A DNA stretch of 64,000 bases from Neoroseomonas marina (GTDB taxonomy: Bacteria; Pseudomonadota; Alphaproteobacteria; Acetobacterales; Acetobacteraceae), in assembly GCF_012927745.1 (NCBI RefSeq), contig NZ_JABBKX010000003.1:248001-312000 (forward strand), in the 5' to 3' direction. Of this stretch, positions 17,402-26,774 are shown one piece after another (position 1 is the stretch's first letter; each line of letters opens with the position of its first letter). Both the position numbers and the translations under genes were made by a program. Under the pieces are notes generated by a model. That model saw nothing but the letters and a program-made list of their open reading frames with translations. It searched no databases and was not told where the DNA came from.

Positions 17402-18195
17402 TGCCCGCCCCGATCCTCGAGGCCGAGAACCTGTCCATGCGGTTCGGCGGCCTGACCGCCGTCGACACAGTCTCCTTCACCGCCATGCGGGGCGACATCA
17501 CCGCCATCATCGGCCCGAACGGCGCCGGCAAGACGACGATGTTCAACTGCATCACCGGCTTCTACCGCCCCACGGAAGGCACGCTGCGCCTGCACCGGGA
17601 CGGGGCGCCGGTGGAACTGCAGCGCCTGGCGGGCTTTCGGATCGCGCGCGCCGGCGTCGCCCGCACCTTCCAGAACATCCGGCTGTTTCCCGGCATGACG
17701 GCGCTCGAGAACCTCCTCGTCGCCCAGCACAACACGCTGATGGCCGCGAGCGGCTTCGGCATCGGCGGGCTGCTCGGCGCGCCGGGCTATCGCCGGGCCG
17801 AGAAGGCGGCGATCGCCAAGGCGGTCGAATGGCTCGGGAAGACCGGCCTGATGGACCGCGCCGACGACCCCGCCGCCGCCCTGCCCTACGGTCAGCAACG
17901 CCGGCTCGAGATCGCGCGGGCCATGTGCACCGACCCGGTGCTGCTCTGCCTCGACGAGCCCGCCGCGGGCCTCAACCCGAAGGAATCCGAGGAACTCGCC
18001 GTGCTGCTGCGCGCCATCCGCGACGGCGGCTGTTCCCTGCTGCTGATCGAGCACGACATGGGCGTGGTGATGGGCATCTCCGACCGCGTGGTGGTGCTGG
18101 ACCACGGCCAGAAGATCGCCGACGGCACCCCGGCCGAGGTGCGCGCCGATCCCAAGGTCATCGCCGCCTATCTCGGGGAGGGCGACGAGGCATGA
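17401..18195 (+). CDS. livG: Liv-type ABC transporter ATP-binding protein (LivG), second system
   Basis: 264-residue ATPase with Walker A GPNGAGKTT, LivG-typical RTFQNIRLFPGMTALENL, signature LPYGQQRRLEIARAM, Walker B LCLDEPAAGLNP and switch IEHDMGVVMGISDRVVVLDHG. All catalytic elements are canonical, unlike the LivG copy at 1357 with its degenerate signature. Overlaps livF by four bases. Confidence 0.93.
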   Translation: MPAPILEAENLSMRFGGLTAVDTVSFTAMRGDITAIIGPNGAGKTTMFNCITGFYRPTEGTLRLHRDGAPVELQRLAGFRIARAGVARTFQNIRLFPGMTALENLLVAQHNTLMAASGFGIGGLLGAPGYRRAEKAAIAKAVEWLGKTGLMDRADDPAAALPYGQQRRLEIARAMCTDPVLLCLDEPAAGLNPKESEELAVLLRAIRDGGCSLLLIEHDMGVVMGISDRVVVLDHGQKIADGTPAEVRADPKVIAAYLGEGDEA

Positions 18196-18911
18196 GCGCG
18201 CCCATGCTCGCCATCGAAGGCGTCTGGACCCGCTACGGCGCCGTCGAGGCCCTGCGCGACGTCTCCATCGAGGTCGGCCAACGGGAGATCGTGACGCTGG
18301 TCGGTGCCAACGGCGCCGGCAAGTCGACCCTGCTGATGACGATCTGCGGCGCCCCGCAGGCGCAGAAGGGCCGTGTCCTGTTCGAGGGCCGCGACATCAC
18401 CCGGATGCCGACGCACGAGATCATGCGCCTCGGTCTTGCCCAGGTGCCGGAAGGACGGCGCGTCTTCCCGCGCATGTCGGTGATGGAGAACCTGCTGATG
18501 GGCGCGCAGGTGGCCGGGCACGACCCGAAGCCGCTGCTCGACCAGGTCTTCGCGCTGTTCCCCCGGCTCGAGGAACGGCAGGCCCAGCGCGGGGGCACCC
18601 TGTCGGGCGGCGAGCAGCAGATGCTCGCCATCGGCCGGGCGATGATGTCGAAGCCCCGGTTGCTGCTGCTGGACGAACCTTCCCTCGGCCTCGCGCCGCT
18701 GATCGTGCGGCAGATCTTCGCGGCGATCCGCGACCTGAACGAGAAGGAGGGCCTCACCGTCCTGCTGGTCGAGCAGAACGCGAACCAGGCGCTGCGCCTC
18801 GCCCACCGGGGCTATGTCCTGGTGAACGGGCGGATCACCCTGCGCGGATCGGGCCAGGAACTGCTGGCCATGCCCGAGGTCCGGGACGCCTATCTCGGCG
18901 GGGGCCACTGA
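18192..18911 (+). CDS. livF: Liv-type ABC transporter ATP-binding protein (LivF), second system
   Basis: 239-residue ATPase completing the importer. Walker A GANGAGKST, signature LSGGEQQMLAIGRAMM, Walker B LLLLDEPSLGLAP and the LivF tail VEQNANQALRLAHRGYVLVNG are all present. ATG at 18192 overlaps the livG stop (ATGA). Last gene of the operon; the following FAD protein starts 28 bases later. Confidence 0.92.
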   Translation: MSAPMLAIEGVWTRYGAVEALRDVSIEVGQREIVTLVGANGAGKSTLLMTICGAPQAQKGRVLFEGRDITRMPTHEIMRLGLAQVPEGRRVFPRMSVMENLLMGAQVAGHDPKPLLDQVFALFPRLEERQAQRGGTLSGGEQQMLAIGRAMMSKPRLLLLDEPSLGLAPLIVRQIFAAIRDLNEKEGLTVLLVEQNANQALRLAHRGYVLVNGRITLRGSGQELLAMPEVRDAYLGGGH

Positions 18912-18938
18912 CCGGCGGGGCCGTGCTATAGGCGCCCC

Positions 18939-20582
18939 ATGCTGCGACTGACGGAACTGAAACTGCCCCTCGACCATCCCGAAGGGGCGATCGAGGCGGC
19001 GGTGCGCGCGCGCCTGGCCCTGGGCGCCGACGAACTGCGCGCGGTCCAGGTCGCCCGCCGCGCCTGGGACGCGCGGAAGAAGTCGGACATCCACCTGGTC
19101 TATTCGGTCGACATCGAGGTCGCCGACGAGGCCGCCCTGCTGCGCCGCGTCGCGCGGGACAAGGCGCTGGCGCGGACCCTCGGCCCGACACCGGACACGA
19201 GTTACCGCCACGTCGCCCATGCCCCGGCGAGCGGGTGGAGGCGCCCGGTCGTCATCGGCTCCGGCCCCTGTGGCCTGTTCGCCGGGCTGATCCTGGCCGA
19301 GATGGGCTTCCGGCCGATCATCCTCGACCGCGGCAAGGTGGTGCGCGAACGCACCAAGGACACCTGGGCGCTGTGGCGCAAATCGGTCCTGACGCCGGAA
19401 AGCAACGTCCAGTTCGGCGAAGGCGGCGCCGGCACCTTCTCCGACGGCAAGCTCTATTCTGGGATCAAGGCGCCGGAATCCGTCTCCCGCAAGGTGCTGA
19501 CGGAATTCGTCGCGGCCGGGGCGCCGGAGGAAATCCTGTATGTGGCGAAGCCCCATATCGGCACCTTCCGCCTGGTGACGATGGTCGAGAGCATGCGGGA
19601 GAAGATCACCGCCCTCGGCGGCGAATACCGCTTCCAGACCAAGGTGACCGACTTCATCATCGAGACCGAGCGCGACGGGCAGCGCCGCATGCGCGGCGTC
19701 GTCACCGAGGCCGGCGAGACGATCGAGACCGACCACGTCGTGCTCGCCATCGGCCATTCCTCCCGCGACACCTTCCAGACCCTGTTCGACCGCGGCGTCT
19801 TCGTCGAGGCGAAGCCCTTTTCCATCGGTGTGCGCATCGAGCACCCGCAGTCGATCATCGACCGCGCGCGCTTCGGGGATTTCGCCGGCAACAGGATCCT
19901 CGGCGCGGCGGACTACAAGCTGGTGCACCATTGCGGGAATGGGCGGTCGGTCTATTCCTTCTGCATGTGCCCCGGCGGTACGGTCGTCGCCGCGACCTCC
20001 GAACCCGGCCGCGTCGTGACCAACGGGATGAGCCAGTATTCGCGCGCCGAGCGGAACGCCAATTCCGGCATCGTCGTCGGCATCACGCCGGAGCACGACT
20101 ATCCGGGCCATCCCCTCGCGGGCATCGCCTTCCAGCGGCATTGGGAGGAACGCGCCTTCGTCGCCGGCGGCGGCGACTACCGCGCGCCCGCGCAACTGGT
20201 CGGCGACTTCCTCGCCGGGCGGCCTTCGACGGCGCTGGGTTCGGTCGTCCCATCCTACAAGCCGGGCGTGACGCCGACGGACCTGTCGCTCTGCCTGCCC
20301 GACTTCGTCGTCGCCGCGATCCGCGAGGCGCTGCCCGCCTTCGGCCGCCAGATCCGCGGCTACGACATGAACGACGCGGTGATGACGGGGGTGGAGACGC
20401 GCACCTCCTCCCCCATCCGCATCCGCCGGGGTGCCGATTGCCAGTCCATCAACACCCACGGCCTGTTCCCCGCCGGCGAGGGCGCGGGCTATGCCGGCGG
20501 CATCTTCTCGGCCGGCGTGGACGGCATCCGCGTCGCCGAGGCGGTGGGCCGCGCCATGGCGGGGCTGGCGGCCGCGGCGTGA
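18939..20582 (+). CDS. Uncharacterised FAD-dependent dehydrogenase (COG2509 type)
   Basis: 547-residue flavoprotein. An N-terminal 100-residue module (RLTELKLPLDHPEGAI, then RRAWDARKKSDIHLVYSVDI) is typical of this family. A Rossmann FAD site follows, VVIGSGPCGLFAGLILAEMG, with FGEGGAGTFSDGKLYSG and a C-terminal GEGAGYAGGIFSAGVDG block. Family members are widespread but of unknown substrate. The stop overlaps the GTG start of the next flavoprotein, so the two are co-translated. Confidence 0.82.
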   Translation: MLRLTELKLPLDHPEGAIEAAVRARLALGADELRAVQVARRAWDARKKSDIHLVYSVDIEVADEAALLRRVARDKALARTLGPTPDTSYRHVAHAPASGWRRPVVIGSGPCGLFAGLILAEMGFRPIILDRGKVVRERTKDTWALWRKSVLTPESNVQFGEGGAGTFSDGKLYSGIKAPESVSRKVLTEFVAAGAPEEILYVAKPHIGTFRLVTMVESMREKITALGGEYRFQTKVTDFIIETERDGQRRMRGVVTEAGETIETDHVVLAIGHSSRDTFQTLFDRGVFVEAKPFSIGVRIEHPQSIIDRARFGDFAGNRILGAADYKLVHHCGNGRSVYSFCMCPGGTVVAATSEPGRVVTNGMSQYSRAERNANSGIVVGITPEHDYPGHPLAGIAFQRHWEERAFVAGGGDYRAPAQLVGDFLAGRPSTALGSVVPSYKPGVTPTDLSLCLPDFVVAAIREALPAFGRQIRGYDMNDAVMTGVETRTSSPIRIRRGADCQSINTHGLFPAGEGAGYAGGIFSAGVDGIRVAEAVGRAMAGLAAAA

Positions 20583-21754
20583 CCCACTTCGATGTCGTCG
20601 TCCTCGGCGCCGGCGCGGCGGGACTGTTCGCCGCCATGCGCGCGGGCCAGCGCGGCCGGCGCGTGCTGCTGCTCGACCACGCGGACGAACCGGGCAAGAA
20701 GATCCTGATCAGCGGCGGCGGGCGCTGCAACTTCACCAATCTCGGCTGCGTGCCGGAACGCTTCCTCTCGGCCAATCGGCACTTCGCGCGCTCGGCGCTC
20801 GCCCGCTACACGCAGCACGACTTCATCGCGCTGGTGGGCAAGCACCGCATCGCCTTCCACGAGAAGACCCTCGGGCAATTGTTCTGCGACGGATCGGCCC
20901 GCCAGATCGTGCAGATGCTGCTGGATGAATGCCGGGCCGCTGGCGTCGACCTGCGGGTCGGCCATCGCATCACCGATGTCACGCGCAGCGACCGCTTCGC
21001 CGTCGCGACCGACCGCGGCGCCTTCACCTCGGACAGCCTGGTGCTGGCGACGGGCGGCCTGTCGATCCCGAAGATGGGCGCGACCGGCTTCGCGCATGAC
21101 GTGGCGCGCCGCTTCGCCCTGCCCATCGTCGCGCCGCGCCCGGGCCTGGTGCCGCTGACCTTCGCGAGCGCCGACCTCGAGCTGATGCGCCCGCTCGCGG
21201 GCGTCGCGCTGCCGGTCGTCGCGCGCTGCGGCAAGGCCGCCTTCCCGGAAGCGATGCTGTTCACGCATCGCGGCCTGTCCGGCCCGGCGATCCTGCAGGC
21301 CTCCTCCTATTGGATCGAGGGCACGTCGATCACCATCGACGCCCTGCCCGGCCGCGACGCGGCGGCCGAGTTGCTCGCCGCCAAGCGCGCGCGGCCGAAG
21401 GCGGAGGCGCGCACCATCCTGTCGGACCTGCTGCCGCAGCGCCTCGCACAGGCGCTCGCCGCGCTGCACCTGCCGCCGCGCGTGATGGGAGAGATGGGCG
21501 ACGCGCCGCTCAAGGCGTTCGGCGCGCTGCTGAACGCCTGGCGCCTGACGCCCGCCGGAACCGAGGGCTATGCCAAGGCCGAGGTCACGCTCGGCGGCGT
21601 CGATACCGCCGCGCTCTCCTCCAAGACCATGGAAGCGAAGGACATCCCTGGTCTTTTCGTGATCGGGGAGGCGGTGGACGTCACCGGCTGGCTCGGCGGG
21701 TACAATTTCCAGTGGGCGTGGTCGAGCGGCTGGGCCGCGGGCGAGGCTGCCTAG
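20579..21754 (+). CDS. HI0933/BaiN-family NAD(P)/FAD-dependent oxidoreductase
   Basis: 391-residue flavoprotein with N-terminal FDVVVLGAGAAGLFAAMRAG and the family signature KKILISGGGRCNFTN. The C-terminal FVIGEAVDVTGWLGGYNFQWA contains the second FAD contact. Homologues include YhiN and the bile-acid reductase BaiN; the physiological substrate here is unknown. The GTG at 20579 overlaps the stop of the preceding gene (GTGA). The longer open frame reaching 19235 is shadow of that gene. Confidence 0.86.
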   Translation: MTHFDVVVLGAGAAGLFAAMRAGQRGRRVLLLDHADEPGKKILISGGGRCNFTNLGCVPERFLSANRHFARSALARYTQHDFIALVGKHRIAFHEKTLGQLFCDGSARQIVQMLLDECRAAGVDLRVGHRITDVTRSDRFAVATDRGAFTSDSLVLATGGLSIPKMGATGFAHDVARRFALPIVAPRPGLVPLTFASADLELMRPLAGVALPVVARCGKAAFPEAMLFTHRGLSGPAILQASSYWIEGTSITIDALPGRDAAAELLAAKRARPKAEARTILSDLLPQRLAQALAALHLPPRVMGEMGDAPLKAFGALLNAWRLTPAGTEGYAKAEVTLGGVDTAALSSKTMEAKDIPGLFVIGEAVDVTGWLGGYNFQWAWSSGWAAGEAA

Positions 21755-21786
21755 AATCCGCCGCCCTGCTTCCCCATCCTCCTGGG

Positions 21787-22185
21787 ATGCGAGCCCGGAT
21801 CCTCATCCTTCTCCTCGCCCTCGCGGGCTGCGCCACCCAGGCGGGGTTCGACCAGCGCATGCAGGCGCTGGTGGGCCTGCCGGTCGGCGATCTGGTGCAG
21901 TCCGTCGGCGTGCCGGACAGCGACTACACCACGCCGGATGGGCGGCGCTTCCTGCAATACGAACGGCTCGGCACCTCGGCGCCCACGGCCGTGCCGGCCT
22001 TCGGCATCGGCTTCGGCGGCTTCGGCTGGCGCGGCGGCTACGGCGGGGGCCTCGGGCTCGGCACCGGCTACACCGCCTACGCCCCGCCGCCACCCTGCCG
22101 CGTCACCTTCGAGATCCGCGCCGACCGCGTCATCGCCTTCACCCGCGCCGGCAATGGGTGCATTGCGCAGCCACCCGGCGATTGA
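21787..22185 (+). CDS. Small outer-membrane-type lipoprotein, paralogue A
   Basis: 132-residue lipoprotein with signal peptide and lipobox LALAGC, followed by ATQAGFDQRMQALVGLPVG. A Gly/Phe-rich middle (FGIGFGGFGWRGGYGGG) leads to a C-terminal CRVTFEI...NGCI segment with two Cys that could form a disulfide. The N-terminal module is almost identical to that of the next gene, pointing to tandem duplication. The fold hints at SmpA/OmlA-like small lipoproteins, but this is weak. Confidence 0.7.
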   Translation: MRARILILLLALAGCATQAGFDQRMQALVGLPVGDLVQSVGVPDSDYTTPDGRRFLQYERLGTSAPTAVPAFGIGFGGFGWRGGYGGGLGLGTGYTAYAPPPPCRVTFEIRADRVIAFTRAGNGCIAQPPGD

Positions 22186-22247
22186 GCGCGCGGCCCTCCA
22201 CCCGGTAACATTCCGGTGCCGGCATCCAGGACCGGAGGGGAAGGATC

Positions 22248-22655
22248 ATGGCCAGGCGGATCTTCGGCATGGCGTTGCTGCTTGCGCTCGGCGCAGCGGG
22301 CTGCGCGACGCAAGCCGGCTTCGATGCCCGCATGCAGGCGCTGGTCGGCCAGCCGACCTCGGTGCTGGCCGAACGGCTCGGGCCACCCACCGCCGATTTC
22401 GTGGCCGATGGCCGTCGCTACCTGCTCTGGACCGATCTCGGCACCCCGGCGCCGGCGACGATCGGGCCCGGTGCGGGCTTCGGCCTCGGCGGTGCTCCGC
22501 TGAGCGGCCAGGGCATCGCCTCGGGCCCGTTGATGCCGAACCGGACCGGCAGCCGGCCGATGTCGTCCTGCGCGGTGCGGTTCGAGATCATGGACGACCG
22601 CGCCGTCGGCTTCCTGACCGAAGGCGCGGGCTGCGACGCGGTCCCGCCGCGCTGA
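22248..22655 (+). CDS. Small outer-membrane-type lipoprotein, paralogue B
   Basis: 135-residue lipoprotein with lipobox GAAGC and the same mature start ATQAGFDARMQALVGQP as its upstream neighbour 62 bases away. Both share the pattern of a conserved head, variable Gly-rich centre and a CAVRFEI...GAGC tail. Preceded by a GGAGGGGAAGG ribosome-binding region. It is convergent with the caspase gene, with eight bases between stops. Confidence 0.72.
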   Translation: MARRIFGMALLLALGAAGCATQAGFDARMQALVGQPTSVLAERLGPPTADFVADGRRYLLWTDLGTPAPATIGPGAGFGLGGAPLSGQGIASGPLMPNRTGSRPMSSCAVRFEIMDDRAVGFLTEGAGCDAVPPR

Positions 22656-22663
22656 CCCTGGCG

Positions 22664-25600
22664 TCAGCGCTGGACCACGCCGATCGGGAAGGACCGCAAT
22701 TCGCGCTGGGCCGCGCGGAACACCGCATTCTGCTGGTGGCCCTTCTCGCGCGCCAATTGCGGCACGCGCCGCGTCACCCATTCGCCGAGGGCGAGCGCCG
22801 TCACGCGCCCGTCAGCATCGACCGCCGCGCGTCCCCGCAACCCTTCCATCAGGGCGTAGGCGAAGACGCCGTTGCGGTCGTCGTAGGAATCGAGCGCTTC
22901 CTGCACGCTCGACGACGCCGCGAGTAGGAACCGCCCCGTGTCGTTGCCGATCGCCGCCAGCTGGTCGATGTCGATCTGCCCCGCATAGCAGGTGTCGATC
23001 AGGATGAAGGCATCGCGCGACCGGATGCGCGCGAGCGCCGCCACCAGCGTCGTGTCGTCGATCGTCTGCGGCCTCAGCGCCCCCATGGAGGAGGTGTCGT
23101 GCACGTCCGACGGCAGGAAAAGGAAGCGGTTGCCCGGCTGCGAGACGATGCCGTGCCCGGCGAGATAGAGGATGAAGGTATCCTCCGGCCGCACATCCCG
23201 TGCCGCCGCCGCCAGCGCGTCGAGCACCCCCCGCCGCGTCGCGCGTGAATCGGGCACCACGCGCAGATCGACATCGGTGAACAAGCCATTGCCGCTCGTC
23301 CGCAGCGTCTCGGCGACCGACCGCGCGTCGGGTGAGGCGAAGCGCAGGTTCAGATCCGCCTGCGCGTACTGGTTCACGCCGATCGCGAGAACGATCAGGC
23401 GGCCTGCGCCCGGCGGCGCCTCGGGTTCGCCGGGGCGGCGCAGCGTCAGGACCGGTCCTTCGGCGAACAACTCCCCATCGGCGGCATAGAGCCGCGTGGC
23501 GATGCGGTTGTTGCCGGGATCGAGCAGCACCTCGACGCCGGTCTCGCCCGCGGCGGGCTCGGCGCGCGCCGCGATGCGGTCGTTCACCAGCACGTCGAAG
23601 GGCCCGAAGCCCATGCCTCGGTCCGTCGCGGTGAAGCTCATCCGCAGCGACCGCGCGCCCTCGGGCAGCACACGCGCATCCCAGGCGAGTGGCTGGCAGT
23701 CATCCCCCACCACGGCGCAGAGCGTCCCGGGGGTGAAGGTCGGCAGCCGGCCGATGCGGCTGCGCACCTCGCCAAGCTGCGCCAGGCGTTCCTGCGCGGG
23801 CGCGAAGTCGCCGGCGATGCGTCCGCGCACCGCGCGCGGCGCATACAGCGCGCGATAGGCCTGCTGGAAGGACGCCCATTCCGGCGTCTGGTTCCTCCCG
23901 CCATTGAGGTGCACGCCCACCAGTTCCTGCCCGCCATTGGCGGCGTGGTCGAACAGGCCCTCGGGCGTCCAGAGCACCCAGCGCAGCGTCTCCGCCTGCA
24001 CGAACAACGCGGCGATCTCCCGCAGCGCCCCGGCCTCGAAGCGGTACCAGCGGATGGTGCCGTCGCCGAGGGCGGCGACACCCATGTCGCCCGCCACCGT
24101 CACGCCCCAGACCGCGCCGGGCGTGGAGATGGAATCGACCAGACGCCCCTGCGCATCGAACAGCCGCAGGTGGTTGTCGGTGCCGAGCAGAAACCCGTCG
24201 TCCCGCACCAGGATCGCCAGGCTGCGGGCGAACTCGCCCTCCCCCAGCCGCAGCGGCGTGTTGCCCAGGCGCGGACGGTTCGAATTGCGCCAGTCCAGCA
24301 CGCGCAGGCGCGGCGTCTCGACGCGCGCCGCGGCGAAGCCCGCCTCGCCCTGCCAGGCCGACAGCGTTCCCGTCAGCGGGTCGAAGACCAGCGGCTGACC
24401 ACCCGCGCGCAGGGTGAACAACACCTGGGTTCCGTCCGCCGACAGCGCCAGTGTCACGCCCGTATTGCGGTAATCGCCACCCGGCGGCCGCGGCGCGATC
24501 GCCACGGACCCGTCCGGCGCGAGCAAGCCCCAGCCGGGGTCGGCCGCCGCATAGGCGAGCCCCCCCTGCGGCAGCGGCAGCAGGTGGGAGATGGCGTCGC
24601 GCGACGCCGGAATATCGGTGTAGGGGCCCAGGCCGAAATCGGCCCAGCGCCGGATCACGAACTCGCGCCGCACGTCCGGGGCCGCGGCGGCCGGCGCCGG
24701 CGGCGGCGGCGGCGGTGTGGCGCCCGGCGGCGGCGGTTGCTGTTCGCGGACCGCAAGGCCGCGCGAGCCCTGCGACGAGGATCCCGCCGAGGGCCGTCCG
24801 CCCCCGGCCGGCGCCGCGGGCGGGGGGTCGGCCTGCCGCACCGCGGGCGCCTGCGCCGCGCCGGGGGCGCGGTTCAGCCGCGCATAGCCGGCGGCGTGGA
24901 ACTGAACGCCACCCTTGCCGTCATGCGCCCAACCGACCGCGGGCAGCCCCTCCCCGGCCAGCCCCGAAACATCCGGCGCGAAGACGCTGCGGAGGTCGGA
25001 GGCGGCGAGGACCTCCACGCGCAGCCGGTCCTCGAAGCCCACGGCGAGGAGCGATCCATCCGGCGAGAACGCGATGCCATAGGGCCGCGCGCCCTGCACC
25101 GGCACGCGCTGCGCAATGCGCTGCCCCTGCGCGTCGTAGAGGCGGACGCCGCCATCGGCCGAACTCGCCGCGAGCCGTCCGGCCGCATCGAAGGCCACCA
25201 TGCGGGTCGGGCCCGTGAAGGCCGTGTCCTCGAACAGCAACCGGCCGTTGCGGGCGTCCCACACCTTGAGGCCCGCGCGCCCGCCGAGCGCTGCGGCCAG
25301 CCGCGTTCCGTCCGCCGAGAAGGCAAGGTGCTGGATCGGGGCGGCCAGTCCCGGCAGCCGCGCCGCGAGCCGACCCGTGCGGGCGTCGAAGATGTAGAGC
25401 GCGAAGCCCGGATCCCAGGACCGCGCCGTGAAGCCCGCCGCCGCGACGCGCGCCCCGTCGGGCGTCATCGCCACGGCATAGAGTTCGCCCTCGGCGTCCG
25501 GCCCCATGGGCGGCCGGATGACGAGGCGCTGTGAGCCTTCGGGCAGGTTCCACAGGCGCAGCGTCTTGTCGTCCGACACCGTCGCGAGCACCGACCCCTG

Positions 25601-25768
25601 TGCATCGGTCGCGAGGCGCGCGATGGGCGCGATGTGCGCCTCCGCCTCGACGCGCAGGAAGGGTTGCTGCGGCGGGTCCTGCTGCGCCTGCTGCGCCGGC
25701 GCGGCGCCGGCGGAGACGAGAAGGGCCGCCGCGAGCCAGAAGCGCGCGAGCAGGCGGCGGCCGATCAT
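22664..25768 (-). CDS. Secreted WD40-repeat / caspase-family (peptidase C14) protein
   Basis: 1034-residue exported protein. A signal peptide (MIGRRLLARFWLAAALLVSA...APAQ) is followed by WD40-like beta-propeller repeats (for example LATVSDDKTLRLWNLPEGS), a Pro-rich linker near residue 370 and further propeller-like blades. A C-terminal caspase domain starts at about residue 775 (LIVLAIGVNQY). The His/Cys dyad is intact: H872 in LAGHG and C927 in IDTCYAGQ. Bacterial caspase homologues cleave after Arg/Lys or Asp and occur in signalling and cell-death systems. The signal peptide places this one in the periplasm. It is co-transcribed with the SH3 lipoprotein, four bases upstream. Confidence 0.85.
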   Translation of the reverse strand: MIGRRLLARFWLAAALLVSAGAAPAQQAQQDPPQQPFLRVEAEAHIAPIARLATDAQGSVLATVSDDKTLRLWNLPEGSQRLVIRPPMGPDAEGELYAVAMTPDGARVAAAGFTARSWDPGFALYIFDARTGRLAARLPGLAAPIQHLAFSADGTRLAAALGGRAGLKVWDARNGRLLFEDTAFTGPTRMVAFDAAGRLAASSADGGVRLYDAQGQRIAQRVPVQGARPYGIAFSPDGSLLAVGFEDRLRVEVLAASDLRSVFAPDVSGLAGEGLPAVGWAHDGKGGVQFHAAGYARLNRAPGAAQAPAVRQADPPPAAPAGGGRPSAGSSSQGSRGLAVREQQPPPPGATPPPPPPAPAAAAPDVRREFVIRRWADFGLGPYTDIPASRDAISHLLPLPQGGLAYAAADPGWGLLAPDGSVAIAPRPPGGDYRNTGVTLALSADGTQVLFTLRAGGQPLVFDPLTGTLSAWQGEAGFAAARVETPRLRVLDWRNSNRPRLGNTPLRLGEGEFARSLAILVRDDGFLLGTDNHLRLFDAQGRLVDSISTPGAVWGVTVAGDMGVAALGDGTIRWYRFEAGALREIAALFVQAETLRWVLWTPEGLFDHAANGGQELVGVHLNGGRNQTPEWASFQQAYRALYAPRAVRGRIAGDFAPAQERLAQLGEVRSRIGRLPTFTPGTLCAVVGDDCQPLAWDARVLPEGARSLRMSFTATDRGMGFGPFDVLVNDRIAARAEPAAGETGVEVLLDPGNNRIATRLYAADGELFAEGPVLTLRRPGEPEAPPGAGRLIVLAIGVNQYAQADLNLRFASPDARSVAETLRTSGNGLFTDVDLRVVPDSRATRRGVLDALAAAARDVRPEDTFILYLAGHGIVSQPGNRFLFLPSDVHDTSSMGALRPQTIDDTTLVAALARIRSRDAFILIDTCYAGQIDIDQLAAIGNDTGRFLLAASSSVQEALDSYDDRNGVFAYALMEGLRGRAAVDADGRVTALALGEWVTRRVPQLAREKGHQQNAVFRAAQRELRSFPIGVVQR

Positions 25769-25772
25769 CGGT

Positions 25773-26774
25773 TCAGCCGGCCAGCTCGAAGCCCTGGCCC
25801 TGCGCCAGGCGATCGGCGTTCTGCACGCTCTCCGAGAAGTTGTCGCGCCGCGCGATGTTCGAGGCAGCGAGCTGGCGGAACTCGCCATCCTGCCCGCGCC
25901 CGGCCGACGGCTCGGTGCCGAGGCCGCGCACGCCGACGGCGCTCGCCGGCACGTAGCCGCGCAGGCCCGAGGAGGTCTCGACCATCGCGAAATTGCCCTG
26001 CGCGGGCGTGACCGTGACGCGGTCGCGCGCGCTCAGCTGCCCGATCTCGGCGGCGCCGGCATCGGGGCGGATGCGGATCGGCGCCGAGACGCGCGCGGTC
26101 GTCGGCGTCGCGGTGCGGCGCGCGGTCGCGGCCTGCTTGGTGCCCGGCGCGATGGTCTCGATGGCGGTGTCGAACTCGCTGCCGCGGGTCCCGATCTTCT
26201 GGTTGATCTGCTGCGCGAGCGCCACGTCGCGCTGCATCAGCTGCCGCTGGTAGGACATCAGCGCCATGCCCTGGTCGCGGGTCATACGGCCGGCGCGCAC
26301 GTCGCGGCGGATCTGGTTCGCCGCGTTCATGCGGCAGTTCACCAGCTGGTCGAAGGCGACCTGGGTACGGTCGAGCTGCGCGTTCTCGTTGCGCAGGTCG
26401 CCGCCGACCGCCATCAGCAGCTGCTGCTGGTCCTGGGCCTGGCGCTGCCGCGCCTGGATGTAGCCGGCGGTGCCGCCGATCACGCCGCCGGCGAGCGCGC
26501 CGATCGCCGCACCGGCCAGGATGTCGCTGCCGCGCCGGCCTGTCGCCGCGGCGATCAGGCCGCCCGCGAGCGCGCCGGTGCCGGCGCCGATCGCCGCGCC
26601 GCGCAGGATGTCCTCGCCGTAGAAGTCGCCGGTGCTGTCGAGCTGCACGACGTAGGTGCGGCACACGTCGCGGCCGTCATCGGTGCCGATGCGGCTCGCC
26701 TGGGTGGAAACGCAGCCGGCCAGCATGGCGGCGGCGGTGACGGCGGCGATGGGGCGGCGAAAGGCGGAGCGCAT
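25773..26774 (-). CDS. Lipoprotein with glycine-zipper and SH3 domains
   Basis: 333-residue lipoprotein: lipobox MLAGC near residue 21, then glycine-zipper blocks GAAIGAGTGALAGG and GAAIGALAGGVIGG that could insert in or associate with a membrane. A coiled-coil-like Gln-rich section is followed by a bacterial SH3 domain (VSAPIRIRPDAGAAEIGQL to GYVPASAV). SH3 domains of this type often bind peptidoglycan. Four bases separate it from the caspase gene, suggesting the two act together in the envelope, for instance as anchor or regulator and protease. That link is inference. Confidence 0.75.
   Translation of the reverse strand: MRSAFRRPIAAVTAAAMLAGCVSTQASRIGTDDGRDVCRTYVVQLDSTGDFYGEDILRGAAIGAGTGALAGGLIAAATGRRGSDILAGAAIGALAGGVIGGTAGYIQARQRQAQDQQQLLMAVGGDLRNENAQLDRTQVAFDQLVNCRMNAANQIRRDVRAGRMTRDQGMALMSYQRQLMQRDVALAQQINQKIGTRGSEFDTAIETIAPGTKQAATARRTATPTTARVSAPIRIRPDAGAAEIGQLSARDRVTVTPAQGNFAMVETSSGLRGYVPASAVGVRGLGTEPSAGRGQDGEFRQLAASNIARRDNFSESVQNADRLAQGQGFELAG

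Noticed and set aside
18168-20459. 763-codon minus-strand open frame over livF and the FAD dehydrogenase
   Set aside because: Same kind of shadow: no recognisable domain, and both plus-strand genes have full family motifs.
22664-26774. Type III CRISPR-Craspase or gasdermin-like defence island
   Set aside because: No Cas proteins, no gasdermin-like gene and no mobile genes nearby. The caspase protein has a signal peptide, so a cytoplasmic defence role is unlikely.
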